Below are positions 1 to 11,800 of a DNA stretch of 64,000 nt, piece by piece. The notes under the pieces are model-generated. The model ran no database searches and had not been told where the DNA came from. It worked only from the letters and a program-made list of their open reading frames with translations. The DNA lies in NCBI GenBank assembly GCA_022606425.2, contig JAHDVF020000010.1, positions 1,984,001 through 2,048,000 of the forward strand, in the 5' to 3' direction. Origin of the DNA: Lepidostoma basale. Lineage: Eukaryota > Arthropoda > Insecta > Trichoptera > Lepidostomatidae. The position numbers were made by a program, and so were the translations under genes. The first letter of the stretch is position 1. Each line of letters starts with the position of its first letter.

Positions 1-56
1 AATACTATTTAATGCAGACATTGATGGAGGTTGACGAAGAAGGCGAAGATATAAAA
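1..56 (+). CDS. possible partial exon of RECK, upstream of the first secure exon
   Basis: The frame starting at base 3 is open to base 56, where a GTATGT donor follows, and it ends in phase 0. The first secure RECK exon (5855) also begins in phase 0, so the two could be spliced directly. The peptide (about 18 residues ending EEGEDIK) has no cysteine and no motif I recognise, so the match is by phase and position only. An AG at 16-17 could be an acceptor but has no pyrimidine tract; the exon could equally run off the left edge. Confidence 0.3.
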
Positions 57-269
57 GTATGTGTATTTAGACTCTTTTCCGGATATGAGTTCCCGCGGAA
101 TCGAGGGAGACCATACTCTTTTAATCTTTCATATTCCGCATTTTCAGGGAATTATAAAATACCCCGGCATCATTAAAATGCGCGCATCTCGTTAGTAAAA
201 GTAATTGAAAAATAGTAATTGATTATGTAAGGTTCCTATAAATTAACTAAAATTTAGATTATTTTTCAT

Positions 270-476
270 TACGATGGCAACAGTATTATTACAGCTATCA
301 TAGTGATTCTCGTGACATATGATAGGTAGCTAATCTATCGCCATTTTATTGTCACGTGAATTCTACACCAGACCAAAGGCAGTGTGACAATCACACTGCC
401 CTCGTCGGGAATCGAACCCGGAACCTTCGAGGTGGCAGTCAATGCACTTACCACTCGGCCACGAAGGTCGTCGTAT
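270..476 (-). repeat. tRNA-derived SINE, minus strand
   Basis: The tRNA-like head reads leftwards from about 476: GGCCGAGTGG is a pol III A box and GGTTCGATTCC a B box. A GTGTGATTGTCACACTG hairpin and a tail with GACAATAAAATGGCGATAG follow. Near-identical copies lie at about 17990, 26308 and 48929, so this is a dispersed SINE and not a tRNA gene. Confidence 0.85.
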
Positions 477-479
477 GTA

Positions 480-680
480 AAATTCCAATGTAAAATTCCA
501 CCATAGATAACCCTGAGGGTGCCACACCGGTATGTTGTATTTCTTAGAGGCGTGATGTAGTCTGTCTAGCATTTATTGGACGTCATTATTGTTTTCAGCT
601 ATGATTATAGCATCGTCTGCATAACAGACCACATTGACAATTTGCTCTCCCATCCTATATCCTAGTTGTAGCGATCTAAT
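480..680 (-). mobile_element. LINE reverse-transcriptase palm fragment
   Basis: Translated on the minus strand this holds VVCYADDAIIIAEN, the YADD catalytic box of a non-LTR reverse transcriptase, followed by MLDRLHHASKKYNIP, a usual downstream context. An in-frame stop interrupts it. It is a dead fragment next to the SINE at 270-476. Confidence 0.75.
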
Positions 681-814
681 GTATAACTTAGAGTGATCTA
701 ATTAAATATTACATAAACATCAGAAATACATGAGGGAGTATGGTAGTTATCCGTGGCTCTATCCCACGGCGTTTCTTCTGGGAATGCTCGGAACCAATTC
801 TTAACAGCTTCGAA

Positions 815-1250
815 GAGATGGACATCTAATAACCCATTTCTTCAGATTAATTAGGGGATACTTCGAGAACTCGGCCGTACTGGAGGATGTCGGTCTTTTT
901 GTCCCCGATAGATATCTCCGACAGCGACAGCACATATTGTTTTACCTACCGGCCGCCAGAACCAATTTGCCTCTGGTGACACCGGTGGGAAGAGCAATTA
1001 GTCTGCTGAACGCGGTCTCCTCGGAAATCGACGTCTTTCATGTTAGTGAAAGTACGTTCAGGGGGCAAATACTATTGACTTTAGAAAGTATCTTGTCTTC
1101 CTAATGTCGAACCATCTCTAATGCGTTCCTGGTACCTTGTTGTATTTTTATAATATTTTACCTGTACTTAATAGATGCCTTAAACATTTTCTTGCTTGTA
1201 ATGTCTATTGAGTTAATAAACTGATTTGATTTGATTTGATGTTATTTTTT
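815..1250 (+). mobile_element. 3' end of a retroposon with (ATTTG)n tail
   Basis: The fragment ends in GTCTATTGAGTTAATAAACTG followed by tandem ATTTG units near 1225-1240. Matching pieces occur in reverse orientation at about 20640-20885, 27434-27540 and 59800-60115. The short reverse-oriented pieces begin with the same pentamer tail. Only the 3' part is present and no intact ORF remains. Confidence 0.65.
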
Positions 1251-1740
1251 ACATAATATAAGTGATGAAGCTTGCTCTCCTGGTAGGAACTTATTTCCAC
1301 TTGCATATTAAACCGTGTATAATGCATAATTGATAACTGCGGACTGGAGTACTTGGCGAGCAAGTTCAAAAGCGGGTAATTAGATATTTACCCGAGTACG
1401 GGCAGAGCCTAAGCGCTCTGATTCGTTTAAAATAACCCGTTTAGTTAATATTAAACTAATAGTGTAGTGTAATGATTGCCGGCGACTTAACAGAAAATAG
1501 GTTCATAAGATAAATGCGAAATAATTTTGCCTTCTTGCACTTCATTTAACAATTTCCTGTGTTTTTAATTACTTGTCTATTAATCGTAAGATAATAATCT
1601 TCTAGGTGCCCTCACATAACGGCACATTATAAATATTACTTATTTATTTAGGATAAAAAATAGGGAGTTTTGTGTGGTTATGGTTTATTAATGTATAATG
1701 AAACAATTAGGTATTAAAATAATAATATAAAATAATAATA

Positions 1741-1850
1741 AGATGACTGCATTATGGATTAAAAAAGGATCACTGAGATGGTTTGGACATATGGAACGAA
1801 TGGATGAGAGTAGAATGGTTAAAAAATTGTACACAAGCAGCGTGAGTTGT
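1741..1850 (+). mobile_element. fragment of (TTAG)n-tailed LINE
   Basis: About 110 bp match the coding part of the element at 2076-2752, covering the WFGHMERMDESRMVKKLY segment of the ORF2 C-terminal region. The match breaks off after the ACAAGCAGCGTGAG stretch. Confidence 0.65.
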
Positions 1851-2075
1851 TTTAGAACTGTCTTAGAACGTCTAATAAACTTTTATCTCATTACGTAACA
1901 TATATAATACCGGGTGGTAACACTACTTAATGAAAATAATCTTATTATCTTAGTAAACAGATTCAACACTTTGAACCTCTATTAAAATTAAGACAAGATA
2001 ATTTGATCGCATGACTCATTAGGTTTTCATTGTTATAAGTACGAGTATAACAAGTATTCCTGTATAATAATTTTA

Positions 2076-2752
2076 ATGACGATTTGTGATATAAGTGCGA
2101 TGGGCGAGAAATTGGAGCAAGTTACCGAATTTACGTATCTGGGAAGCATGTTTACAAGAGACGGAAAAATGAAGAAAGACATCGAAAGAAGGGTTGGTGC
2201 TGGGAATACAATAAATGGTGCACTCAAAGTCATTACGGCAAATAGAAATACGAGTATTTCCACAGAATCAAAGATGGCAGTACACAATGGAGTTCTAGTG
2301 CCAACCCTCATGTATGGAAGTGAAGCTTGGAGCTGACAAAAGAAGGATGAAAGCAGGATAAACGCCGCAGAAATGTGATCACTAAGAAGAATGTGCGGGA
2401 AAACGTTGTATGATAGAATACCGAACGATGAAATAAGAAAGAAATGTAAGGCTGATGACTGCATCATGGATAAAATTAAAAAACAATCCCTGGGATGGTT
2501 TGGACATATGGAACGAATGGATGTGTTTAGAATGGTTAAAAAGTTGTACACAAGCAGCGTGAGTGGAAAAAGAAGCCGAGGACGACCGAGGAAAACATGG
2601 CATGACCAAATTAATCGTGCATGGTACGATGTATGAATGTAGAGGAATTCCGAGAGGTATGCCAGAACAGAGCATTGTGGCGATCCATCCTCTCTCCTTA
2701 CCCCTCCGGGGAAATGGCGTGATGGTCAGTTAGTTAGTTAGTTATAATTTTA
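2076..2752 (+). mobile_element. LINE ORF2 C-terminal fragment with (TTAG)n tail
   Basis: Frame-shared peptides [55 protein letters not shown] and [12 protein letters not shown] form the post-RT region of a non-LTR retrotransposon. Two in-frame stops (after GSEAWS and inside the AEM segment) kill it. It ends in a PSGEMA stop followed by four TTAG-type units. At least 14 copies or pieces of this family occur in the window on both strands; I cannot assign the clade surely. Confidence 0.85.
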
Positions 2753-3404
2753 ATGTTTTTATATGTTGGAGGCGCGCCTAAATATTCTTCGATCGCCGGT
2801 CTTAGATTTGGTAATAGAAATACTGTTACCTGTCTCGTCGGAGGAATATTTTTAGGTAGAATGGAGTTCTAAATTTAATTGCAGATGTAAAGAATGCAAA
2901 GAAAGCAACAAGAGTAATGCGCGGCGCGACGTCCCGGCCTCTGGAAATAATGAGAACATGCGGATGAAGAGACTGGGACGGAGTGTCTCTGGTGGAATTT
3001 AGAAAAGCAATACGTTAGGATTTAAATGTGTTTTCACATCTCACGGATTTTCTCAATTTAAACAACACCACGGTGCATGCACGGCTTAAGTTAAGGGGTT
3101 AGGGGCAGTCGGATATATGAAAAAACAAGTATTTTAAATAAATACAAATGTTAGTAATTAAATTTATTTTTTTAAAACCAACAGTATGAAATTATTATAT
3201 TATATTTTAACTTCATTTGACCCAAATTAAAAAAAAAAAATTATAAATTATGTATGAAGTTATTGCCATATTTGTTGAACCTTGTTCCATAATGCGGTGA
3301 CCATTATAACTTTTTACAGGTGTAAACGGAAAAGATAAGAATAAGTTTTCTTCACTGAGGGAGGATCGGTATAAATCACACATTAATAAACAGATAGAAC
3401 TTTT
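2753..3404. other. intron DNA, no gene seen
   Basis: About 650 bp with no coding signal. A GC-richer patch at 2770-3000 includes GGCGCGCC and may be an old repeat; the rest is AT-rich with homopolymer runs. Confidence 0.5.
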
Positions 3405-3675
3405 ATCATTGACCTTGAAAGTTTGTATCGTGGACCTTTAAAGTTAGTATCATGGACCTTCAAAGTTAGATTTATGAATCTTAAAAGTATCATGGACCAT
3501 AAAAGTTAGTATCATGGACCTTAAAAGTTAGTATCATGGACCTTAAAAGTTAGTATCATGGACCTTAAAAGTAAGTATCATGGACTTTAAAAGTTAGTAT
3601 CATGGACTTTAAAAGTTAGTATCATGGACCAAAGTTAGTATTATGGACCTTATAATTTAGTATCATGGACCAGCC
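3405..3675. repeat. minisatellite, unit about 22 bp
   Basis: About 12 tandem units of the type TTAGTATCATGGACCTTAAA(AG) run head to tail, with single-base changes and a few shortened units (for example 3626-3645). The array is on the intron side of RECK and has no spacer structure like a CRISPR. Confidence 0.9.
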
Positions 3676-3689
3676 AATTTTGCGAATTC

Positions 3690-3990
3690 CTTGGACCGTT
3701 ATGGTCAGTAACATAAATGTTCTCCAGAGAGCGAGAGCTCGTAGAATCTTGTTGACTAATGTTAAAGTTCGTTAGGTTTCATATTTGGGTCATGTGCTTA
3801 GGGGAGAAAAATATTCAATGCTGCACCTGATCATTGAGGGTAAATTAGAGGAATCTCCTGGCTCCGCAACATAAAGGACTGGACTGCCATAAAAAAAAAA
3901 CACTGAAGAGCAGTTTCTATCTGTCTGTGATAGTTAACGTCGGGGAGACCTGACATGACGCCGAGAGAAAAATAAAAAGTTAGGTTTATA
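3690..3990 (+). mobile_element. degenerate LINE fragment (GEKY family)
   Basis: The segment GGGTCATGTGCTTAGGGGAG encodes the GHVLRGEKY motif of a second LINE family, followed by a decayed LIIEGKLE..SWLRN region and the usual 3' end with GACCTGACATGACGCCGAGAG. A better copy is at 45667-45925. Confidence 0.65.
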
Positions 3991-4528
3991 AGATTTAAAC
4001 ATACGCAAATAATGTTTAATACCGTCGTAAAAATAAATAATATAGTTTAGTATTTTAGGGCGAAAGGTCTACCCACTTGAATACTTTCTTAAGTGTTTTT
4101 CTCTGTGTAAACATCAACTGCATCGATACGCGTAGCGCGTAGGTTGCGACAAGTTAAGCAAGCCGCAAAAGATGTGGAAATATACATCTTCTTTCACTTT
4201 GTTTTATGAGTTCATATTTGAATTATTATTTAGTAATAAACTTTGTTGTAACACAACACTATATTCACATTTTATAAAATATATGTTTCGGAATATTTCC
4301 GTCCATCATCCGATTTTAGACTGATCAAGGATAACAGCACTATGAAAGATGTCACTTTTGAAACGTTCATGAAATCTTCTGTAGTTTTTAAAAATTTATT
4401 TAAACAATGATTCTTAATTTCTGAACTATTTAAATGTGATAAAATAATAAGTTTCTTATAAGGGGTAGGCAGGGAGATTGAACGACTGTATTATTCAATC
4501 TACGAGTATATATCTGTTTATTTATATA

Positions 4529-5272
4529 GGGTGTCCCAAAATTTAAGCAAGATTTGAATTTGCCACCTTTTGTGATGTAATTTGTTGGCAACAACGAAAA
4601 AAATGAATTTGGTAGCTGACAGTTTAGGGTTTGTACAATGGAGCGTTACACGATACTACAATGTGTTTTCATAATTGAACAATATCTCAAAAATAATGAA
4701 ATTTTGGCGGCCGCAGTTCGAATGTTTAATACAAAATACGATCAGAATAGTGTTTTAACTTCGTCAACTGTGAAGAGATTAATTGAAAAATTCACGGAGA
4801 CTGGATCAGTTGGAGACCCTTAACGAACTGGTCGTCCAAAAACAAGCCGTTCAAATGTCAATATCGAAGAAGAAGTGTGTGATAGTGTTGGTGAAAATCC
4901 GTTTGTCTATACTTTCTCGCTTCGGTGATCAGAATCGGCCCCCTAGATCGTGTGATTTAACACCATTACATTTATTTTTATAGAGATATTTGAAATCAAA
5001 GGTCTATGTCAACAAGCCCACAACCATCCGTGCATTACAAGAGGAAATTAAACGCTGCATCAACGAAATTCAGCCACATTTATGCAAAATGGTCATGAAA
5101 ATTATCGACAAAAGAGTGCGTATATACCAGCAAAGCCGTGGAGGCCATTTGTCCGATGTGTTTTTTCATAAATAACCCTATAGTCTGTACTTTATGATTC
5201 AATAAAAGAAAGCAATTTAAAGACTAAAAATTGTGTTTGTAATTCAAATCTTGCTTTTATTCTGGGAGACCC
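4529..5272 (+). mobile_element. internally deleted mariner-like DNA transposon
   Basis: The 744-bp element is flanked by TA dinucleotides (4527-4528 and 5273-5274) and has inverted ends: GGGTGTCCCAAAATTTAAGC on the left, GGGTCTCCCAGAATAAAAGC on the right in reverse. Inside, 4638-4823 encodes a transposase N-terminus (MERYTILQCVFIIEQYLKNN, then SSTVKRLIEKF). After a frameshift and a large deletion comes the C-terminal part (SRFGDQNRPPRSCDLTPLHL, SKVYVNKPTTI, SRGGHLSDV; 4912-5175). The central catalytic region is missing, so it cannot move itself. Confidence 0.88.
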
Positions 5273-5854
5273 TATACAATACATCGTGACATGCATACTC
5301 GTATTTTTTTTTACTTCGAATATGGCCGCTTTTTAAAAATTCTTCAATGTCATCTTATTCTATGTCTCTCTTTAGGTCCTCCTCTATTTATTTTTTCATT
5401 CACGCTGCTCGTATATAGCATTTTAACCGTTATTCCCTCAATCGTTCGTTCCACATATTCGAAACATGTTAGTAACCCTTTCTTACTACTATAATATTAA
5501 TTTAATTATTTCCGGTAACTGATAGCGATTTGCATATAAAAATAAAACCACAAAGAAAGAATATAGAAAGGCCAGTTATATGCTACCACATATATTATTA
5601 TATGAATAATATATCATAGAGTTGTTTCCAATGTGGATGTTTATGTCTTTTTATTTATGTAATAGAGTATTATTATATATTCTAAGTATAATGTATAAAG
5701 CGAAGGACGATAGAAAATCTGATGAATTGTTAATGTTTGTGTGGTACCTTTTAGTGGAGGTTTCCGCTTAAACTCTGGTCAGCCGCGCGCTCCCACGGCG
5801 CCCATTCTTTATTCAAATCCCTAATTTGTTCGATTAAATTTTTCTCTGTTGCAG
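5273..5854. other. intron DNA before RECK exon at 5855
   Basis: AT-rich, no coding signal. A 5290-5500 piece (pyrimidine-rich, with TCATTCACGCTGCTCGTATA) resembles the reverse strand of the (TTAG)n LINE in decayed form. The last 20 bases before 5855 form a normal pyrimidine tract plus CAG acceptor. Confidence 0.4.
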
Positions 5855-5891
5855 GTACCGTTCTGGCAGTGCATGAACGAGACGCTCACAG
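5855..5891 (+). CDS. reck: RECK exon A
   Basis: This 37-nt exon encodes VPFWQCMNETLT plus one base of the next codon. It lies between TTGCAG and GTAGGT. It matches the tryptophan-x-cysteine-x-asparagine segment that closes the first CC repeat; NET is an N-glycosylation sequon. Phase 0 in, phase 1 out. Confidence 0.85.
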
Positions 5892-8800
5892 GTAGGTACA
5901 CTACCACAGACAATAATTATTATTTACGTGTCAGATTAAGGTTCTTAAAGGATTAAGGTAAAATTCTTAACTGATACAAAAAATACCAATCAGAAACAGA
6001 TTGGTCACTATAACAAATAGGGAAATCGTATTATGTCATTTTCTCATTCTCAATTGTATGACTATATTTCTTTTGAATTAGTTAATTACTCGTTAAATTG
6101 GGAAAATAAAGAAAACACAAAAAAAATACTTTACCATGTTTATTAGAAATGATTTAGAATATAAACGAATTCACAAAAAGCAAATTATGGTAAAAACAAT
6201 TACTTACTAATACGATTTTAAGAAGAAACTATTTTTTCACGAAACATAATAATGTCATGTGGCTTTTATATTATGAGGTATTATGTATAATCATAAAGAA
6301 AAATAAAATTTGGAAGTAATTAATACTAATGAAAACGTGTGTTTTAAAGAAGTGTTTTATTATATGTTATGGAAATGACATGTTACTAAGGTAAGGCATT
6401 ATCAAATGTTTGATAACGCCTTTGTTTTTATTAAAACATTTGATAATGCATGTCATTCTCATAAAATACTACTACTAGTATGATAAAACTTCTAGAAAAG
6501 AGGCGTTTTCATTCGCATTAATTACATAATATGGAGTTTTCTATCGTAACTAAGAAACAATAAACTACTTGAGGTCACCAAATTTCACATAATCACATTT
6601 AATACGTTTTTATAATAAGTTTTTTTATTGTATTTTTTTGAGATACTAGTTTCACGCCTTCTGCATAGGCAAAACTCATCTCATTCATGTAAAACTCCAT
6701 ACATGTATAATACGTATTAATGAAAACGTTTGTTTCCTAGAAGTTTTTTTTTGTAATTCGTGTTTTGCCTGACTAAGGCATTATCAAACGCATTAATTCG
6801 CCATGCTTGAAACATATTATTCACAAATAAAATTTTACTTCTAGAAAACAGACGTTTTCATTCGTATAAATTAATACATAATATGTCATGTGTATTCCGG
6901 ATTTGCATTTTGCTATCACCATTTCCGCATTATTCCTTGAGCGTTCTACAGGCGATTGACAATTACAACTGAAGTCCAATTGATGTATTATAACTTTAAA
7001 CGAGTCTAAAAAATTTCGCCTAGGTTTTTTTGTGATTGTCTGCAAAAACGACAGTTACAGTAGGAATTTGTCACTTTCTATTATTTCGGACTGTAGTTAA
7101 TAAAATATTAGCAACACTAAATCTAAGCGATTCAAACCAAATTCAAGAATGTTCCGTAGAAATTTTAAACGCTTATCATTTTTATTGTTACTTTAAAATA
7201 TCATTTGGTCGCATCAGGGATAGTTTAGAATGATAAAAAAAGAATGAAGAATGAATGGTAAAAAAATTATATGTTAACGAAACTAGAAATAGAGGAGGAA
7301 AACGTGACACGATCAAATAAATCCATTATTGAATGTCTACCACGTGAGGAGTTGTAAAAATCGACGTGCTTGCATGACACGATGTATGAAGTTAGTTAGT
7401 TTGTTTTCGCATCAGTGAGCAACATATGCGTTCATGTTGAACACTTAATTTACTGTCTACGCCGTAGACTCTACTGGGTGTCCAAGGGGTTTATGTGATT
7501 TATTTCGAAGCCTGAAAAAGCTCATTGATTGTTATTTTTATTGGATACTAGCCAAGATATGTAACAAAAATGTTAACTCATGCCTAAAGTATTTGCGTAA
7601 TCAATCATCGAAAAATGTTTCAAATTTAATGTTGGTTCATACGCCGTAATAAAACAGTATTTTTGTTTTGCGGTTTCAGCGATAATAAAGGGGTCGGAGT
7701 GGTGGGGGCGCGCGTGCTGCGGGCTGGCTCGGGGGCGCGGCTGCGGGCGGGCCTGCGCGACGGCGAGCGCCCCCGACGCCCTGCAGCCCGCATGCCGCCG
7801 CAGTGACGAGCAGCCCTTCTACGAATGTCTGGACCGCCAGTCTCATGGCCAGGAGTGTTGTGGTCAGTAAACACTTTATTTTAAAAATTGTCGAATTTCT
7901 CAAATTTGTTGCATTCCCCAGTTAATTCCTCGAGTGGACGGGGGCGGGTCTGGGGATTATGATTGTAGTTTTATAATAACAATAATGATTATACTAATAA
8001 ACTTATCCATAATACTTTAAATATAAATTATGAAAAAAATTAACTAAATCAATTTTCGCTTCCCCATAGTAATAATCATAATATAAATAGGCAAAAACTC
8101 GGATGTCGTCATGAAATAGTGCGAGAATTACAAGAGAGCGAGAATGGAATACTTCGATTCTCTCCGAAGATAATTGGAAATGCACACGATGCGCCTGCTT
8201 GAGAACGTTTTTGGATTATTTTGAATTTTATTCTTATTATTCTTATATGACATTAAACAAACTTCAAAAGAAAGGTGATTTTTAATAAAAAAAATCACGA
8301 ATAATTTTTCCGTGCAGATTATTTAAAAAAAAAAGCTTTCGAAGAAAAAAAACGCAACATAAGTAGTCGTAGTATCGAATTTTACTGTGCGACAGTGTTT
8401 AGGTAACAAGTTCCCCAATCGGTGGATTGGTAGAGGAGGACCCATTCCTTGGCCTGACTTGACCCTATGGACTATTACGTATGGGGTCATATGAAATCTT
8501 TAGTTAAGATGTCTTTTCTTTGTCATCAATTGAGGAACTGAGGTAACGAATTATCAGTGCGACAAATCAAATTGAGACTACCTTAATATGTTTAGTTTTT
8601 GTGTTGATATTCGCCATGAAGAATCCCCCATCTTGCCAAGTTTTCCCTGGATCTGCCAATGCGTGTACAAAGTACCGATTAATCTTCTTCTTCTTCAAGT
8701 GCCCTGTCGAGTCCCCCCAACGTTAGCGATCACCTCGGTGAAACTGTCCCTGTCCTGCGCTGCTTGGAACCTCTCCTTCACACTTCGGATGCCGGTCCAG

Positions 8801-11800
8801 TCCCTCACGTTTCGCAGCCAGGACATTTGTCTCCTTCCGGGCCCTCGGCGCGGCGTCCCTCAATTTTTCCCTCCAATATCAGTTGGAGAAGGTGGTACTT
8901 TTCCCCACACAGTATATGATCCAGGTGTGAGATCTTTCGAAACTTGATAGTGGATAACAATTCCTTGTCAACTCTAGCTCGCCCCAGGACTTCGTTATTG
9001 GTAACCAAGTCTGTCCAGGGAACTCTGAGCATTCGGCGATGGAGCCACATTTCAAATGCTTCCAGTCTGTTCATTGAGTTAATTTTCAGGGTCCAAGTTT
9101 CACACCCGTACAATAAAACAGACCACACATAGCATTTGATCATTCTCTGGCGGAGCTTCAAGTTTACGTTATCATTGCAGAAGAGTGATTTCATTTTATG
9201 AAACGTAGCTCTTGCTGCCTCAATTCTGCATTTTATCTCTACATCAGGGTCAAGAGATTGCGTTAGTATGCTGTCGAGGTATTCAAACTTTTCCACCCTT
9301 TCAACGTTACGGCCGTTCAAATGCAATACTGACCCACTGTAGTCAATACCGATTAATAATGATTTTGAATGTAATGTTGCAGCCAACACACGGTCATTGA
9401 GCTGTCACCAGGCGTGCAAGGACGTTTTCCGCAGCCGCCAGACTCCATCTCGCGAGCAGCGCCTGCGGGTGACCGAGCTCTGCGAGGAGACCAGCCCCAA
9501 GCTCATGCTCTGCGCCCGCAACTACACCAAGGTCACTCCCGCCAGCAACCCGCTCAAGTGTAAGTTTTGTACCTTTGTAGTTGTTTCACATTACACCTTC
9601 TTGATTCCTTAATAGCTGCAGCCTGGAGACTGAGACAAAGATAAATTCAATTGATGTTAGATGAACAATATTCAACAGACAACAAAAGACATGGGGAAAT
9701 CCATCAACCCAAGTTAAAATTTCATGAATACTTACCATAGACATATTCTTCTTTCTCAGCCTATTCCCGTCCACTCCTGGACAAAGGCCTCCTTCAATCG
9801 CTTCCATGTCACTCTGTCTTGGGCAGACTGCATCCAGGTTATTCCGGGGTGTCTGTTCAGATCATCCTTCTACCGTAGTTGCGGTCGCCCTGCACGTCTC
9901 TTTGCCGTCCGCGGTCTCCAAGTCAGCAGTCTTCTTTTCCATTTTTCATCTGAGCTTCTGGCTACGTGACTTGCCCATTGCCATTTTAGAGTCGCTACCC
10001 GGTGGATGATGTCAGTGACTTTTGTTTTTTCTCTCACCGTATCGTTTCTGACTCTGTCTCTTAGGCTTATTCCTATCATGGCTCTTTGGGTCACTTGCAG
10101 TTTCCCAGCACTTTGTTTGGACAATATTACAGTTTCAACACCATAAATATCAACTGGCAGAACACAGGCAAATCTGCTCATTCCTGTCCATTCTCTTATA
10201 TTTCGCAGCCAGGACAACTGCCTTCTACCAACTCCTCGATGTCCATCTATTTTACACATTAATATCAGCCGTAGGAGGTGGTATTTTTCTCCTCTTAGTA
10301 CATGATCCAAATATGAGACCTTTTTAACACTCGACAACAGCTCTCTATTTGCTCTGGCTCTCTGTAGTACGTCTGCATTACTGACCCTACCAGCCTGCGG
10401 TATACAGAGCATTCTTTGGCATATAAACATCTCAAACGCATCTAACCAGTTCATTGCATTCACTTTTAGAGTCCAAGTTTCACAGCCGTATAGTAGAACA
10501 GACTATATATAACATTTAATCATTTTTGTTTCAGGTTAAGATTATGTTTATAATTTCAGGTTAAGATTATGTTTATAATTAATCGAAATGATTAATCTTT
10601 GATATAGATTTACACTGTTGCACCGAGTCTGAGTCTATGGAGTGCCGATCCAGCTGCCAGGTGGCGCTTGCGGGCGGGGGCAATAGTCAGGAGATCCTGG
10701 ACGCGTTGGAGCGGGGCGGCTGCGGCCCGCCGCTTCCTCAGCAGCCACTATGGCAGTGCCTGCTGCGTGCGGACTCCCTACCTGCCAACGGCCGCGCCGC
10801 CGCAGACCGCCCTGCCGTGGACTCGGCCAAACTCCACTGTTGCCACAAGGTACTAACTAACCAGCCAACCATCCTTTAAATCAGATTCTTCTGTCCTCCA
10901 CATTCATACGCCATACACACGTTCATTCTCCGGAATAATAAATGTTATGGCTTCTAGGATTTTTTAATGGCTTTCATGGTCTTTTTTATTTCATGGCTCA
11001 TTCATATTGTTTACATATACATTTTCACCACTTTTTTGCTCTATGTGTCCAACAATAACAACAACAACGGGTGCAACAGCCCACTATGGACCCCGGTCTC
11101 CTCCAGAATTTTTCGCCACCCTCCCTGGGGTCCATCGCTAGCATTCTCCAGTTTGTAACATCAATTGCTCTGAGGTCCTCCTCCACACCCTCTATCCATC
11201 TCAGTTTTTGTCTTCCCACACTTCGCTTTCCATCTGGTCGTGTATTGAGAATCTTCATTGGGATTCGATCTTCTTTCATTTACTGGTGGTGTCCCAACCA
11301 TCTAAGCTGCTGTATTTTTTAACCTCACTATGTTGGATTCATTGTAAAGTCCTTCCAGATCCTGTATACACCTCACTCTTCACACTCCACCTTCACAGAG
11401 AGGCTTAAAGATTTTTCTCAACACCATCCTTTCAAAGACCAGCAGCTCTATGTCCAAAGCATCTTGTAATTCATGTATTAATAGATATAATTCTGTTATC
11501 TGCTCTGCATTATCCTCTTTCATTTAAGTTGTATGTTTTATAATAAACTTGTCTGGAATATATTTTTTGTTAATGCCCAAAGCATATTGTAATCCTTTTC
11601 ATCTTTCATTTCTCTTCGTCTCTTTCTTTTACTCGAGGTTGCGTATTTGGATCATTTAGGAACATGTGTTTTGCTGGTAGGCATCTTAATCTTTAAGTCC
11701 TAGAATCTTAGTGTCCCTTTGGACATTCGTCAGCCAGATGTTTTGGAGTTTTCCTTTCCTTCTCTTCTTAGTACCATGGATAGACTCTTTTTCGTGACAT

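Noticed and set aside
2076..2636. Functional host gene from the 81-97 codon LINE ORFs
   Set aside because: Peptides repeat many times in the window with independent stops, and end in retroposon tails.
3405..3675. CRISPR array
   Set aside because: Units are contiguous with no unique spacers, in a eukaryotic intron.
6312..6890. F1 foldback copies as microRNA precursors
   Set aside because: They fold into long hairpins, but the same is true for all family members, and the arms are transposon ends; no arm stands out as a conserved mature sequence.
7626..7903. Minus-strand ORFs over 7626-7903 and 13785-14076
   Set aside because: They are GC-rich shadows of RECK exons B and G; the plus frame has conserved cysteines and matching splice phases.
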